From Mucidula mucida (lineage: Eukaryota > Basidiomycota > Agaricomycetes > Agaricales > Physalacriaceae), in the NCBI GenBank assembly GCA_015501055.1, contig JADNYV010000571.1, positions 1 through 21,502 of the forward strand: a DNA stretch of 21,502 bases, written 5' to 3'. The translations under genes were made by a program, and so were the position numbers. Below are positions 1 to 7,249 of this stretch, piece by piece (the first letter of the stretch is position 1; each line of letters starts with the position of its first letter). The notes below the pieces were generated by a model, which worked only from the letters and a program-made list of their open reading frames with translations, did not search any database and was not told the origin of the DNA.

Positions 1-100
1 AGAACTGTGCACTTGCCCTTTCCAATTCGACACAAAATACACCTGCAAAAGTCCCAGCAGGGCTCGACAAACAAGCAAGCCTCTTGAATGTTTCGGATTT

Positions 101-191
101 GAATCATCGCCGAAAAGAAGGTAACCCCTAATCAAAGTCTTCTTTTCTTCAACCACCGACGACCGAGGACTCTCCAAATCTATAAAAGCCG
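101..191 (+). promoter_or_regulatory. Promoter block of M1, shared with M2 and M3
   Basis: The block starts with GAATCATCGC (101-110), continues through a pyrimidine-rich stretch with AACCCCTAA (124-132) and ACCACCGA, then CCAAAT and TATAAAAG (181-188). Similar text precedes M2 (1159-1226) and M3 (2189-2230), which is the main evidence that it is a 5' regulatory or leader module. If the TATA-like motif works as a core promoter, transcription would start downstream of the ATG at 192 and the in-frame ATG at 246 would be the real start. Promoter function is inferred. Confidence 0.4.
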
Positions 192-910
192 ATGGCTGCC
201 ATCCGTGTTAGATACGTTGTTCTCTACGTTCAACTCTCATCTCACATGGCCCCAACGACGCCTCCGCAAGTGCACTCTCCTACTTCAACGTCCGAGACGT
301 CGTCAGTTGCTCGAGCAAAGACCTTGGCGGAGTGGTATGTGCTCTCTAAACGGAACACTACGAGTGATCCTGACTCTTCATAGGGAAGAGAAAATGAAAG
401 ACCCCGCGTTGAGGTGCGTTATCTCGCATCCAGTGCAGAATGCTAATCACTGTCCATCCTTCCAGAGCACTCCTTTAAGGCCTGTACGGGCGAGCGGCTA
501 TCGAGTAAGTGTCTGCGCTCCATCACCAGAGTGTAAAAATGACACGTCAGTAGGAAGGCCACAGCGCAACTGATAACCGAGATGAAGGAGGATCGCGTGG
601 ACCGGCAACGGGATCGAGAGGACCGCCAAAAGGATCGAGAGGACCGCCGCGAAATCCTTATGATGCTCATCAAGAACCAGTAAGTGTCTGTATGCTTACC
701 ACTAGTTTCGAAGGCTAATGCTTCGACAGGCAAGGCGTCTTCATGACCATGTTCACGAAGTACGTGTCTTGACTTCTGTTTCGGATGGAATGCTCATGAA
801 CTAAAAGCATGTGGACGTTGTTTAAGGACACCGGTATTGCTGACGGTGATGATAGTATTCACGACGGGACGTGTAAATGTATCTTGGGCTGTAACTTTGT
901 TTGCTGTTGA
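192..910 (+). CDS. M1: small coiled-coil protein, six exons, one internal stop
   Basis: Not a family I recognise. Exons 192-334, 384-413, 466-504, 551-679, 730-759 and 808-910 join in frame to exactly 158 codons, ending at TGA 908-910. Introns are 46-52 nt with GTATGT, GTGCGT, GTAAGT or GTACGT donors. The protein would have a Pro/Ser/Thr-rich N-terminus, a conserved box (VARAKTLAEW, then DPAL), a charged helix with DREDRQK heptads, a Met/Phe-rich stretch (FMTMF) and a Cys-rich end (CKCILGCNFVCC). The only break is TAA at 476-478, where paralog M3 has GAA, giving ALL-stop-GLYGR against ALLEGLYGR. Unit B shares the stop. An ATG at 246 is an alternative start, because a TATA-like motif sits just before 192. 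Either a fresh pseudogene, an unrecognised splice form or a shared sequence error. Confidence 0.55.
612..653 (+). repeat. Two 21-bp heptad-coding repeats in M1
   Basis: Two adjacent 21-bp units starting at GATCGAGAGGACCGCC (612 and 633) lie in exon 4 of M1. Each encodes seven residues of the DREDRQK type, one coiled-coil heptad. M3 carries four units of the related DREERQR type, so the number of heptads differs between paralogs in whole-repeat steps. Confidence 0.7.
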
Positions 911-1158
911 GCCCTTGAAGTGCCTTGCTTTGTGCTCTCCGGGGCATGGAGCAATGGTTGCCCGTAAGTGGATGCTGGTCTCCGTGACAGGGCCAGTGTT
1001 CCAAACCCACCACGGTCCCGAGGCGCGAAATTCGCAAGTGGCGCTCAAACCGTCAACGGCCGTGGTGCTCTGCAGCGTGTGACTGGGCACACATGTGGTG
1101 CAGAACTCGGTGATTGAAGCGGCAATCACTGGGATGTAATTCTTCTTCTTCTTCTTCT
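911..1158. other. M1-M2 spacer
   Basis: Between the M1 stop and the M2 promoter block I see no supported gene. A short open frame (837-1082, +) overlaps the last exon of M1, but it has no splice or homology support, so I treat it as chance. The spacer ends in (TTC)6 at about 1140-1157, just before the M2 promoter-like block. Confidence 0.4.
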
Positions 1159-1226
1159 GAATCAAGAAGGTAGTAACCCCTAAAGTCTCTTCTTCCACGA
1201 CCACCGAGGACTGCCCAAATCGTATA
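1159..1226 (+). promoter_or_regulatory. Promoter block of M2 (paralogous to that of M1)
   Basis: Carries the same order of motifs as 101-191: GAATC, GAAGG, TAACCCCTAA, a pyrimidine-rich run, ACCACCGAGGACT and CCCAAAT. The TATA-like position reads GTATAAC. The ATG found at 192 in M1 is ACG here (1227-1229), so the first M2 exon has lost that start and only the later ATGGCCCC (about 1280) is kept. Confidence 0.35.
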
Positions 1227-1463
1227 ACGGCTGCCTTCCGCGTCAGATACGTTGCTCTCTATATTCCACTCTCATCTCCCATGGCCCCAGCTACGCGTAT
1301 AAACAGCAGTCAGCGTTGACATGTCGCGTCGGGTGAATCTCCGCTGATCATTTATACTGTTAGGGCCCTTCTCCGCAGGACGGCGGACCAGCCTCCCCTA
1401 GAGTAAGTGTGTGCGCTCTATGACCATTCCCAGTCATAATGTTTTGATAGTCCATTGTTAGCG

Positions 1464-1847
1464 ATGATCATCGACCAGGTCCTTATGGATCGCCAAGGTC
1501 TCAACATGCCAGTGGAGCAGCTGAGGAAGGAGCACAAGCAGTGGGAGAGTGACCGGTGAGTGTGCATCTAAGTAGTTCTTCAACTCAAAGATTCCAAACA
1601 AGCTTTGACAGGGATGAGCTGAAAGCTCAACTTACACGTCTCGAAGACCGTTGTGCTCGTCTAGAAGACCATCTTAAAATCAAGTAAGCCTTTGGTTCTG
1701 CCTCAGGCTAATGCTTCACTGACAAGCAGGGTCTCAGTGCAGTCGGGGTCATTGTTTGGTACGTTCAATTACCTTATTGCTCTTGTTTGGCAAATTAATC
1801 ACTCACTCATACAAAAAGGCTGTGTACGCTTGGGGCGGTGTTGCTAA
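1464..1847 (+). CDS. M2: small coiled-coil protein, 3' part of the second paralog
   Basis: Unrecognised family, paralogous to M1 by gene layout. Exons 1464-1555, 1612-1683, 1730-1758 and 1819-1847 join in frame from ATG 1464 to TAA 1845-1847, about 73 residues. The body is helix-forming and charged (QLRKEHKQWESD, then RLEDRCARLEDH) with leucine spacing suited to a coiled coil, and the end is Cys-rich (GRCC), as in M1. The exon holding ATG 1464 starts at 1451 in the same phase as M1 exon 4, so the full gene may have extended upstream. The corresponding first exon near 1280 is interrupted by a stop in unit A and has lost the upstream ATG. Introns are 47-60 nt. An alternative last-exon frame stays open to 1973 because of a 33-bp repeat. 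Confidence 0.45.
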
Positions 1848-1857
1848 AATGGTTACA

Positions 1858-1923
1858 GAAAGGGTGTGCACACTTGGCGTCGGCGTTGTCGAAAGGGCGT
1901 GCACGCTTGGCTACGGCGTTGTT
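1858..1923 (+). repeat. 33-bp tandem repeat, two full units plus partial flanks
   Basis: Units at 1858-1890 and 1891-1923 both begin GAAAGGG and continue YGTGCACNCTTGGC. Partial units precede (from 1819) and follow (to about 1931). In one frame each unit adds eleven residues of the type ER-CTLG-GVV. The repeat is multiple-of-three and stop-free in more than one frame, so it does not by itself show which frame is used. Unit B has the same repeat at 12922-12987. Confidence 0.75.
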
Positions 1924-1973
1924 GAAAGGGTAACGAGGCCGCTTCGGAAACAGTATGAGTACGCGTTGTAAAC

Positions 1974-2188
1974 GTCGATGAGGCGTGCTGTCCGGCCCGA
2001 GTGCCTTTATTTCCTCTGCTTTCATCATGCTCGCCAGTCGCGATTTGGCTGTAGGGAACCCGACTAACGTCTGTGGCGATCGCCTCTGAGCTCATCAACG
2101 GCAATGCTTGTGACTTCAGCCAGCTTTTGCTGGTCTTGTAGACTTGGAACATGCATTCAACAATCCCAGTACCTAATGTCTCGAATCT
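1974..2188. other. M2-M3 spacer
   Basis: No gene is supported here. The segment is nearly identical in unit B. It lies between the end of the longest M2 reading frame and the promoter-like block of M3. Confidence 0.35.
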
Positions 2189-2230
2189 GAATCATCGCTC
2201 TTTCACCAACCACCGAGAACCCAAATAGCA

Positions 2231-2921
2231 ATGGCTGCCTTCTACGTTGAACTATCATCTCCCATGCCTCCTCCGCAGGAGCAATCGCCTTCCTCGGTTG
2301 CGAGAGCCAAAAGTCTCAAAGAATGGTATGTGCTCTCCTCTCCATTCGGAAGACTACGAGTGATCCTGACTTCTGCTTAGGGAGAACGATCTTAAAGACC
2401 CGGCACTTCAGTGCGTTCAATCCGTCCTGTAGACTGCTACTCACCGTTCATGCCGTCAGAGCGCTGCTCGAAGGCCTCTACGGGCGATCGGCCCTTGAGT
2501 GAGTTTGTGTGCTCCGTACAGAGGCAACACTAACACTTTGACAGACAAGCCTCATCAAAGCCTTGGACGAGGATCGCGTAGAGAGGCGACAAGATCGGGA
2601 AGAGCGGCAAAGGGATCGGGAAGAGCGACAAAGGGATCGGGAAGAGCGACAAAGGGATCGGGAAGAGCGGCAAAGGGATCGCGAACTCTTTGAGAGACTG
2701 ATGGTTGAAAACCAGTAAGTGTCCGGCGTAGCCTTGCCACTAGCATCAAAGGCTCACGCGTCAACAGGCAAAGCGTGACAACACGCACTTTTGCTTTTTG
2801 TTTCAGAAATCACTCATGATGTAAAAGTATGGGGATAGCGCTCAAACGGGCTGATTTCCGTAGCGTCGACGTCGTGGGAGGAGGAGGGCTCGGTAGCTGC
2901 CAAATGGAATTCTTTGCATAG
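2231..2921 (+). pseudogene. M3: third coiled-coil paralog, frameshifted
   Basis: Exons 2231-2325, 2381-2410 and 2460-2498 are in frame and match M1 exon by exon (VARAKSLKEW, DPAL, ALLEGLYGRSALE). Exon 4 (2545-2714) carries the coiled coil with four DREERQR heptads, but it is one base short of the M1 phase, so joining it to exon 3 gives an early stop. The donor of the last M1-type intron is missing at about 2788, and the reading from ATG 2831 ends at 2921 without the Cys-rich tail. Synonymous third-base differences between M1 and M3 in the coil exon show that this frame was once under selection. Promoter-like block at 2189-2230. It is most simply a decaying paralog. The unit B copy is cut off within exon 3. 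Confidence 0.5.
2593..2676 (+). repeat. Four 21-bp heptad-coding repeats in M3
   Basis: Four contiguous 21-bp units (2593, 2614, 2635, 2656) start with GATCGGGAAGAGCG. Each encodes one DREERQR heptad, so repeat gain or loss lengthens or shortens the coiled coil without changing frame. The whole block is deleted in unit B. Confidence 0.85.
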
Positions 2922-3170
2922 AGACAAAAGACTCATTGCACAACTAAGCGGCTGCACGGTAAGTTCTCATAACCTGGCCCCAAGTCTTGTCGTAAGGGAT
3001 CTTGACGATGGACTGAGAGCGCGTCAAGGCCCGCAGAACTCCAAGAAGTGGACAAAAACAATGTGTTATTTGACTAGTGTACGGCGGGAACGGCAAGTAT
3101 TTACTACCAAAGTCTAAGCGAGAGACAAGTCTACTGATTGTAGAGGCACGCCTCGCTAAAGGGTGTTTTT
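2922..3170. other. Spacer with no supported gene
   Basis: A short open stretch on + (2914-3117) contains a possible GTAAGT donor at 2959, but there is no exon support on either side. The right edge of the unit B deletion maps near 2993. I see nothing else here. Confidence 0.3.
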
Positions 3171-3252
3171 AACGTTGTAGCTCATACCGTCAAGGTGCCC
3201 TGCTAAGGCGGTTGGGGTTCTCGGGCGAGATTCAAACCGAAAGAGGTCCGTT
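3171..3252 (+). ncRNA. Degenerate tRNA-Ser(GCU)-like sequence, possible SINE head
   Basis: The stretch has an A-box-like TAGCTCATACCGTCAAGG (3178-3195), a seven-base loop CTGCTAA with a GCT anticodon (3200-3206), a long variable-arm-like segment GGGGTTCTCGGGC and a B-box-like GATTCAAAC (3229-3237), over about 82 nt. This fits a class II serine tRNA in order and spacing. The T-stem 3' strand does not pair, and one anticodon-stem pair is mismatched, so it is unlikely to be a working tRNA. An A-rich tract lies about 45 bases downstream (3294-3322). A tRNA-derived SINE or tRNA relic fits best. Confidence 0.3.
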
Positions 3253-4122
3253 ACCCAGGGACGGGGCTGGCGAGTGCAGCGTTGAATCTCTCGCAAAAAA
3301 GCTATAAAAAAAGGAGTCTCGGGTGCTGCTTTCGCTACTCCAAGGAGGGCGGGCAGGATACCAGGCTAAACACCAACTGCGCGCAAGGTCGGTTCGGGTG
3401 GTGAGCCCAGCATACCATACCTGGCTCGCGCAGTCCCCGTCTGGGCAGTACAAGCATCACTTCTGACACTCGCACCATGGTGTTTGCCCCAGCACACACG
3501 GACAAACTAGGGAGGTCTGTTAGCTGAAGCGATGCGAGTCACTGCGACGTACCGTGCTGCCCAACGAGTTGTGGCACTGAAGCTTGCGAGTCGCGGCAGA
3601 GGCGAGTAACCAGAGGAGCGGCGACGACAAGAACATGATACAATGGGGCATAGCGACAGCAGAGGATAACGAGATTCACGGCAGTTCTGGTGGTCTTTAT
3701 ACCTCGTCAACATTAGAGTTTGATATATGCGGCGGTTGTCTGGGCCCGTTGTTACTGATGGGAATTTCTGGGCACTCCGTCGCATCACATATCGATGACA
3801 TGACAAAGGTGTGGCGCATTGAATCCTCATCCTCCTGTGGTTTCATTCGACTCGGACTGTGAGTAGGATTTGAAAGAGACATGTTTGATTGTGTTAGACA
3901 AAATATACAGTCCTATAGTCCAAGAATAAGAGCAAGCCTTTAGCCGCCCTTCGTAATAGCTAGCATGATCGATATTCGTTACTGATGCGACGAATATTAC
4001 AAGGTGACGGCACACGGACATAGACTCTGTTATTCGTACTTGAATAGCTTGAGATGATGTCTACACACTGGCAAATCAGTACTTGATTCGAATAGGTAGA
4101 AAGCGAATTTACCTGCTGACGA
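3253..4122. other. Intergenic stretch, no supported gene
   Basis: Short open frames occur on both strands. The most conserved between units is a reverse one at 3697-3882 (61 codons), but it has no splice or family support. Unit B differs here by SNPs, a changed A-rich tract (13851-13866), a ~19 bp insertion near 14212 and a replaced block near 14656. This level of change is ordinary for non-coding DNA. Confidence 0.35.
3972..3997. repeat. Inverted repeat, 8-bp arms
   Basis: ATATTCGT (3972-3979) and ACGAATAT (3990-3997) are perfect inverted arms around a 10-base spacer. The same element is intact at 14541-14566 in unit B. No function is assigned. Confidence 0.5.
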
Positions 4123-4698
4123 GTGCGCCACAGAAGGATGTCCACACGGGGACCTGAATCAAGCTTTATCCAAGGCAACGATCGGGCGCCCAGAGAACGC
4201 TCAATATTGCTCCGACAGGGACCTGAATTCAATCTCTGCGTAACGGTCAGTGGGATTCCTCATTCCAACTCTCCCACTTACCATCACCTTCACGGCAAAA
4301 TTATCCCGGTGAGCTCGTTCTCCCCTACCTCTTGCTCGTCTACTGAAGATTCATTGTGTCAGGACAGTCTTCGCGGACGACGGAGAGAAGGTAAGCAAAG
4401 AGCGACTCGGACGACGTTGTCGAAATCCAGAAACCGCGAGACCCGCTCAATTCGTCGAGAACCGGGGTTAGAGTTGCCGGACGTCAGGAAAGGCGTGTAC
4501 AACATGCAGTCTTTGCGGCCGACGTCAAGTAGGTATGGAGCAGAGAAGGTAAGCGAAATAAACAACTTGCTAAGACTTACGCTGACGTTCTCGGATCCAG
4601 AAACCGGCTCCGGCTCAATTCTTCGAGAACCATGGTCAGAATGGCGGGAAGTCGAAAAGGTGCGTAAAGTCCTCGAGACGGGTTCTCATCATCCGTAG
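4123..4698 (+). CDS. Open frame with repeated EPG-type exons, unrecognised
   Basis: A 191-codon frame stays open through what look like at least two introns: donor GTAAGC at 4391 with acceptor near 4430, and donor GTAAGC at 4549 with acceptor at 4600. It contains two of the three 35-nt exon motifs of this locus, read as SIRREPGLELPD and SILREPWSEWRE. The phases of the candidate exons do not agree with one continuous splice chain, so no start or full gene model can be given. In unit B the open stretch is split by an indel near 14812 into 14690-14899 and 14862-15215. It may be part of a larger gene running into 4939-5331. No known domain was recognised. Confidence 0.25.
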   Translation: MRHRRMSTRGPESSFIQGNDRAPRERSILLRQGPEFNLCVTVSGIPHSNSPTYHHLHGKIIPVSSFSPTSCSSTEDSLCQDSLRGRRREGKQRATRTTLSKSRNRETRSIRREPGLELPDVRKGVYNMQSLRPTSSRYGAEKVSEINNLLRLTLTFSDPETGSGSILREPWSEWREVEKVRKVLETGSHHP

Positions 4699-4860
4699 AG
4701 TTCTACCAGCTTGGTCCAGATTCGGGGTCAAAATAGGGAGCAGACAGAGAGAAGGTGCGTGTTGAAATCCTCCACGACTTTCACAATTACCCGTCGTCAG
4801 AGCAGGGCACACGATGTGTGAGACGCTCAAATCCTCAAGAACCGGGTTCAGATTGGCGGG
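4446..4860 (+). repeat. Three dispersed 35-nt exonic repeats
   Basis: Copies at 4446-4480, 4614-4648 and 4826-4860 all begin CTCAA and share the core TCNAGAACC followed by GGTTAGA or GGTCAGA-like text and GGCGGG. Each sits inside a candidate exon bounded by an AG acceptor and a GTRNGY donor, which suggests duplication of whole exon-intron cassettes. In one frame they read RREPGLEL, LREPWSEW and PQEPGSDW. Unit B has all three at 14999-15033, 15162-15196 and 15378-15412. Confidence 0.55.
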
Positions 4861-4938
4861 AGCAGGAGATGGAGCAGACAGGCGGAGGTACGTTATCCCA
4901 TTTGGCGTCGTACCAGAAGACCGGACGCAGAGAGACCT

Positions 4939-5331
4939 ATGGAGACCATTAATCATCAACAGGTCCAGCGCGATAAGGGTCAACTGAAGGAGACATTGAG
5001 GCACGACGTCATGGCAAGAGGCAGGAACATCGATCAACTTGATCCGGATCGGCAACTTGACGGTTTGCTTCATCCCGTCACGTCCTCTAGCCTCAAGAAT
5101 GTCAAGTATTCGATACAACGCGTCGGCGCCTCAGGCGCCTCGAGAATGTCAACGATTCATCTTTCTTCAGCCTTTCAAGACGCGACGAACGGCATCATGG
5201 GAATTACAGCAGGCTGCCCTCGCCGGCCAGGCTTGGATTCCAGGGAAAAGCGTGTTTTCTCTTCATTTTTTCGTCTTTTTCGGGTCTGGTTTAGTCCTAG
5301 CTCAATGTTAGATATTTCATTCAATCCGTGA
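4939..5331 (+). CDS. Conserved open frame METINHQQ..., unrecognised
   Basis: A 130-codon frame begins METINHQQVQRDKGQLKE, a charged helix-like N-terminus, and runs to a stop at 5331. In unit B it starts at 15491. The two substitutions I can place in the first part, GAC/GAT and ATC/ATT, are both synonymous in this frame, which mildly supports it being coding. A possible intron donor overlaps the CAGGTCC at 4960-4966. Near 5140-5150 the two units differ by one base and change frame. In unit B the following frame reads GITAGCSVDGLAGQAWIPG, the first of three hydrophobic motifs. The 3' end is therefore uncertain. No family recognised. Confidence 0.3.
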   Translation: METINHQQVQRDKGQLKETLRHDVMARGRNIDQLDPDRQLDGLLHPVTSSSLKNVKYSIQRVGASGASRMSTIHLSSAFQDATNGIMGITAGCPRRPGLDSREKRVFSSFFRLFRVWFSPSSMLDISFNP

Positions 5332-5776
5332 GTCGTCCTCTCTTGGCGTTTTGATTTCAAGTTGATTCGCAGCATACAGTGCGTTCAAAGTGGCGGCGGT
5401 GGCTTCACCACCCCAATACTGGCACTTGAACATTCTCGTTACCATGCAAACAATGTCGTGCTGCGGTTTATCAGCATGGCTGTCCTCGCCGGACCGGCTT
5501 TTGGTCCAGGCGAAAAGGGTGCGTGTTCTGATTCGATTTGAGCTCTGGGATCTGATCCATTTCGATAGATCAAATTGATTCGGGCGCTGGAACGGTGCGT
5601 CATTCGCTCTGATTCGACCAAGCTCTCATCTCACAAGTCCCTCTAGAAAACGTGAGGCGGCTTCCCGCCTCTGGAAGAAATCAATCGCTGAACGAAACTG
5701 CGGTGGCTCACGAACATGCCATCTCTGACAACTCCAGCGTGTATTGGCCTCGCCGGCCCGGCTTTTTTTTGGGCGC
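5218..5776 (+). repeat. Three CCTCGCCGG motif repeats coding GLAGPAF-like peptides
   Basis: Copies at 5218-5244, 5484-5510 and 5748-5776 begin CCTCGCCGG, followed by MCMGGCTT and, in the first two, TCCAGG and a basic AAAAG run. In one frame they read GLAGQAWIPG (unit B version), VLAGPAFGPG and GLAGPAFF. The second and third are followed at once by GGTGCGT or GGTGCAA, consistent with exon ends. I take them as repeated exon ends in a degenerate multi-exon gene. Unit B keeps all three, at 15782, 16041 and 16284. Confidence 0.45.
5654..5671. repeat. GC-rich hairpin
   Basis: GAGGCGG and CCGCCTC form a perfect 7-bp stem around CTTC. In unit B one extra stem pair is present (GAGGCGGC, loop TTC, GCCGCCTC), so the hairpin survives the sequence change. 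It lies in a candidate exon just after an acceptor-like CCCTCTAG. Confidence 0.45.
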
Positions 5777-5896
5777 AAACGGTGCAAATGTTTGATTTCA
5801 ATTTCTTCTTCACCTCTCACCCATTTTCCGTAGGCCCTCCCTGTATTGCCATCAAATCTTTGCATCATTCGACTCGTATGGTGACTATCCGCCGCT

Positions 5897-5967
5897 GATG
5901 GCGATCTGGATCCTGCGGCTATCGGATTTATGGTCGGATTAGGACGTGTTCGCGGTAAACTTGGCAA
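5897..5967 (+). CDS. Exon with GDLDPAAIGF-LGRV motif (first of three)
   Basis: Read as DGDLDPAAIGFMVGLGRV, ending at a GTACGT donor at 5968. The intron would be about 5968-6013 (acceptor TACCAG), and the next exon continues in phase for about 40 residues. It matches the two later exons at 6305-6373 and 6584-6644 in pattern: D-x-(D/E)-L, then G(F/L), then (L/F)GR. Unit B has one extra G near 16455, which breaks the frame. The upstream frame is closed by a stop just before this exon, so no start can be given. Confidence 0.25.
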
Positions 5968-6172
5968 GTACGTTATTCTGCTCTCTGAAATTGAGTGCTA
6001 AATCATTATACCAGACAATCTCACGCTCGATGCAGTGCACGTCAGCTGTCTCACTGGATCGCTTGTCTCGCCCAACTTGTCACTGTTTCAAGAACGATGT
6101 TCCGCCCACGCCACACATCAACTATCGCGTCCTCTCCCCCCGACTAACGCGCTGTAGGCGTCGTTGTCATAG

Positions 6173-6721
6173 GTGACTCGCCGTCACCTTCTACCCTCCG
6201 CGAATTCTCGCCCCGCCAGTCGCTACGCTCTCGCTCGACCGCCTGAATCCCTCACGGAGTTATACTTGTGCACCGTGCCTTGGCAACCTCGTGTCATTTA
6301 TCCCGATTTAGAACTCACGGACGTTGGTTTAATGGACGCTTTGGGACGCGTCTGTTACCAATGTGTCTTTTGGGTACGTTATGTCTTCGTACCTTGCTTT
6401 CTGAACTGACGGCTGCCTACTCTCTTGGAATCACAGGTATCGCCGCTGCACTCGCATCTCACGCTTCGTATTACGCGCTCTCACCTCCCGTCTTTTCCCA
6501 GTACGCCGACTCCAGACCTCGACTCAAGCAACGCCCTGCCAAATCCAAGGGGGGCAGGCTCCAGCGCTGAACGATCAACCGCTAATGGCGATTCAGATCT
6601 GACGGAGCTCGGGCTTACACACGCATTTGGACGTCCTGGCGATGGTACGTTATTCCTATCATTTCACTTATTGCGCTAACAACGAATTTCAGTGCCTGAA
6701 ACTCTAGTTGAATTACGCTGA
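6173..6721 (+). CDS. Three-exon gene with tandem PDLELTDVGL / GDSDLTELGL motifs
   Basis: Unrecognised product; the 5' end is open and 6173 is not a proven start. Exon ends at 6373, then introns 6374-6436 (63 nt) and 6645-6692 (48 nt), both with GTACGT donors and CAG acceptors, and exons 6437-6644 and 6693-6721. All junctions keep frame to TGA 6719-6721. The protein holds YPDLELTDVGLMDALGRV, then a Ser/Pro-rich linker (PSFPSTPTPDLDSSNALP), then NGDSDLTELGLTHAFGRP and a short end VPETLVELR. The two motif exons are related to each other and to 5897-5967. Unit B has a TAG in place of TAT in the VIYPD stretch and several indels, so the unit A copy is the better one. Confidence 0.4.
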
Positions 6722-7062
6722 GCAGTGGCGCTATCGCCAGCTACGCTCGCCCTACGAGTTACTCACTGTGGGGGACAGCACGGTTCGCTCCGCCACACGC
6801 CACCTGGGCGCTCGTCGATGTACCCAGCGATGGCGTCGTTCGACTCTGTTGGGACGACGGCGATGTTATCAACGGGCCATCTTTGTAAGTACGTGCCTTG
6901 TTATTGTGATAATTATCTGACAAGCTAACTTGGCCGTTTTGTATCCACGGCGATGCACAGTCGCTTCCAGCTGCTTTCGCTTTGGAAGGGGCGAGCGATT
7001 CCGGGACGCAGCCTGGCACATTCAGCGAGATGGAATTAGAATCGAAAGTACCGCCACAGTAG
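6722..7062 (+). CDS. Possible downstream exons of the same locus
   Basis: All three frames are open across 6730-6884. One reads WALVDVPSDGVVRLCWDDGD. A 76-nt intron (6885-6960, GTAAGT to CACAG with branch-like GCTAAC) follows. The last exon can be read as an acidic tail LEGASDSGTQPGTF to TAG 7060-7062, but its phase does not fit the WALVDV frame, while other frames also stay open past the junction. It may belong to the 6173-6721 gene if TGA 6719 is a recent stop, or be a separate remnant. In unit B the donor reads GAAAGT and about 28 bases of the first exon are missing. Confidence 0.2.
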
Positions 7063-7249
7063 GATGTGATAGAGAGTAGTATTGTAGCCTATACGTAGTC
7101 ATGTAGTCCTGTCGTAGATACGCCTAATCGAATCCGCTTTTCGCTCTTTCTTCTGCCCGAAATCAGACCGTCTTAACGCCAAATCTGTACCGTAGTGGTA
7201 AAATGTATTACTTTGCTGTACATCCAAAATGTGTATATTGACAATTGAG

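Noticed and set aside
443..733. 96-codon reverse frame rich in Arg/Ser
   Set aside because: It is antisense to the heptad-coding exon of M1. Its Arg/Ser richness follows directly from the opposite strand of the repeated charged codons.
837..1082. 81-codon + frame with a hydrophobic N-terminus
   Set aside because: It overlaps the last exon of M1 in another frame and has no splice or paralog support. Identity between units carries no information here because the whole region is identical.
1140..1158. (TTC)6 run as a functional element
   Set aside because: Short microsatellite in a pyrimidine-rich promoter-like region, identical in both units, with nothing to set it apart from ordinary low-complexity sequence.
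3171..3252. Functional tRNA-Ser gene
   Set aside because: The T-stem 3' strand does not pair with the 5' strand, the anticodon stem has a mismatch and the acceptor stem pairs only partly.
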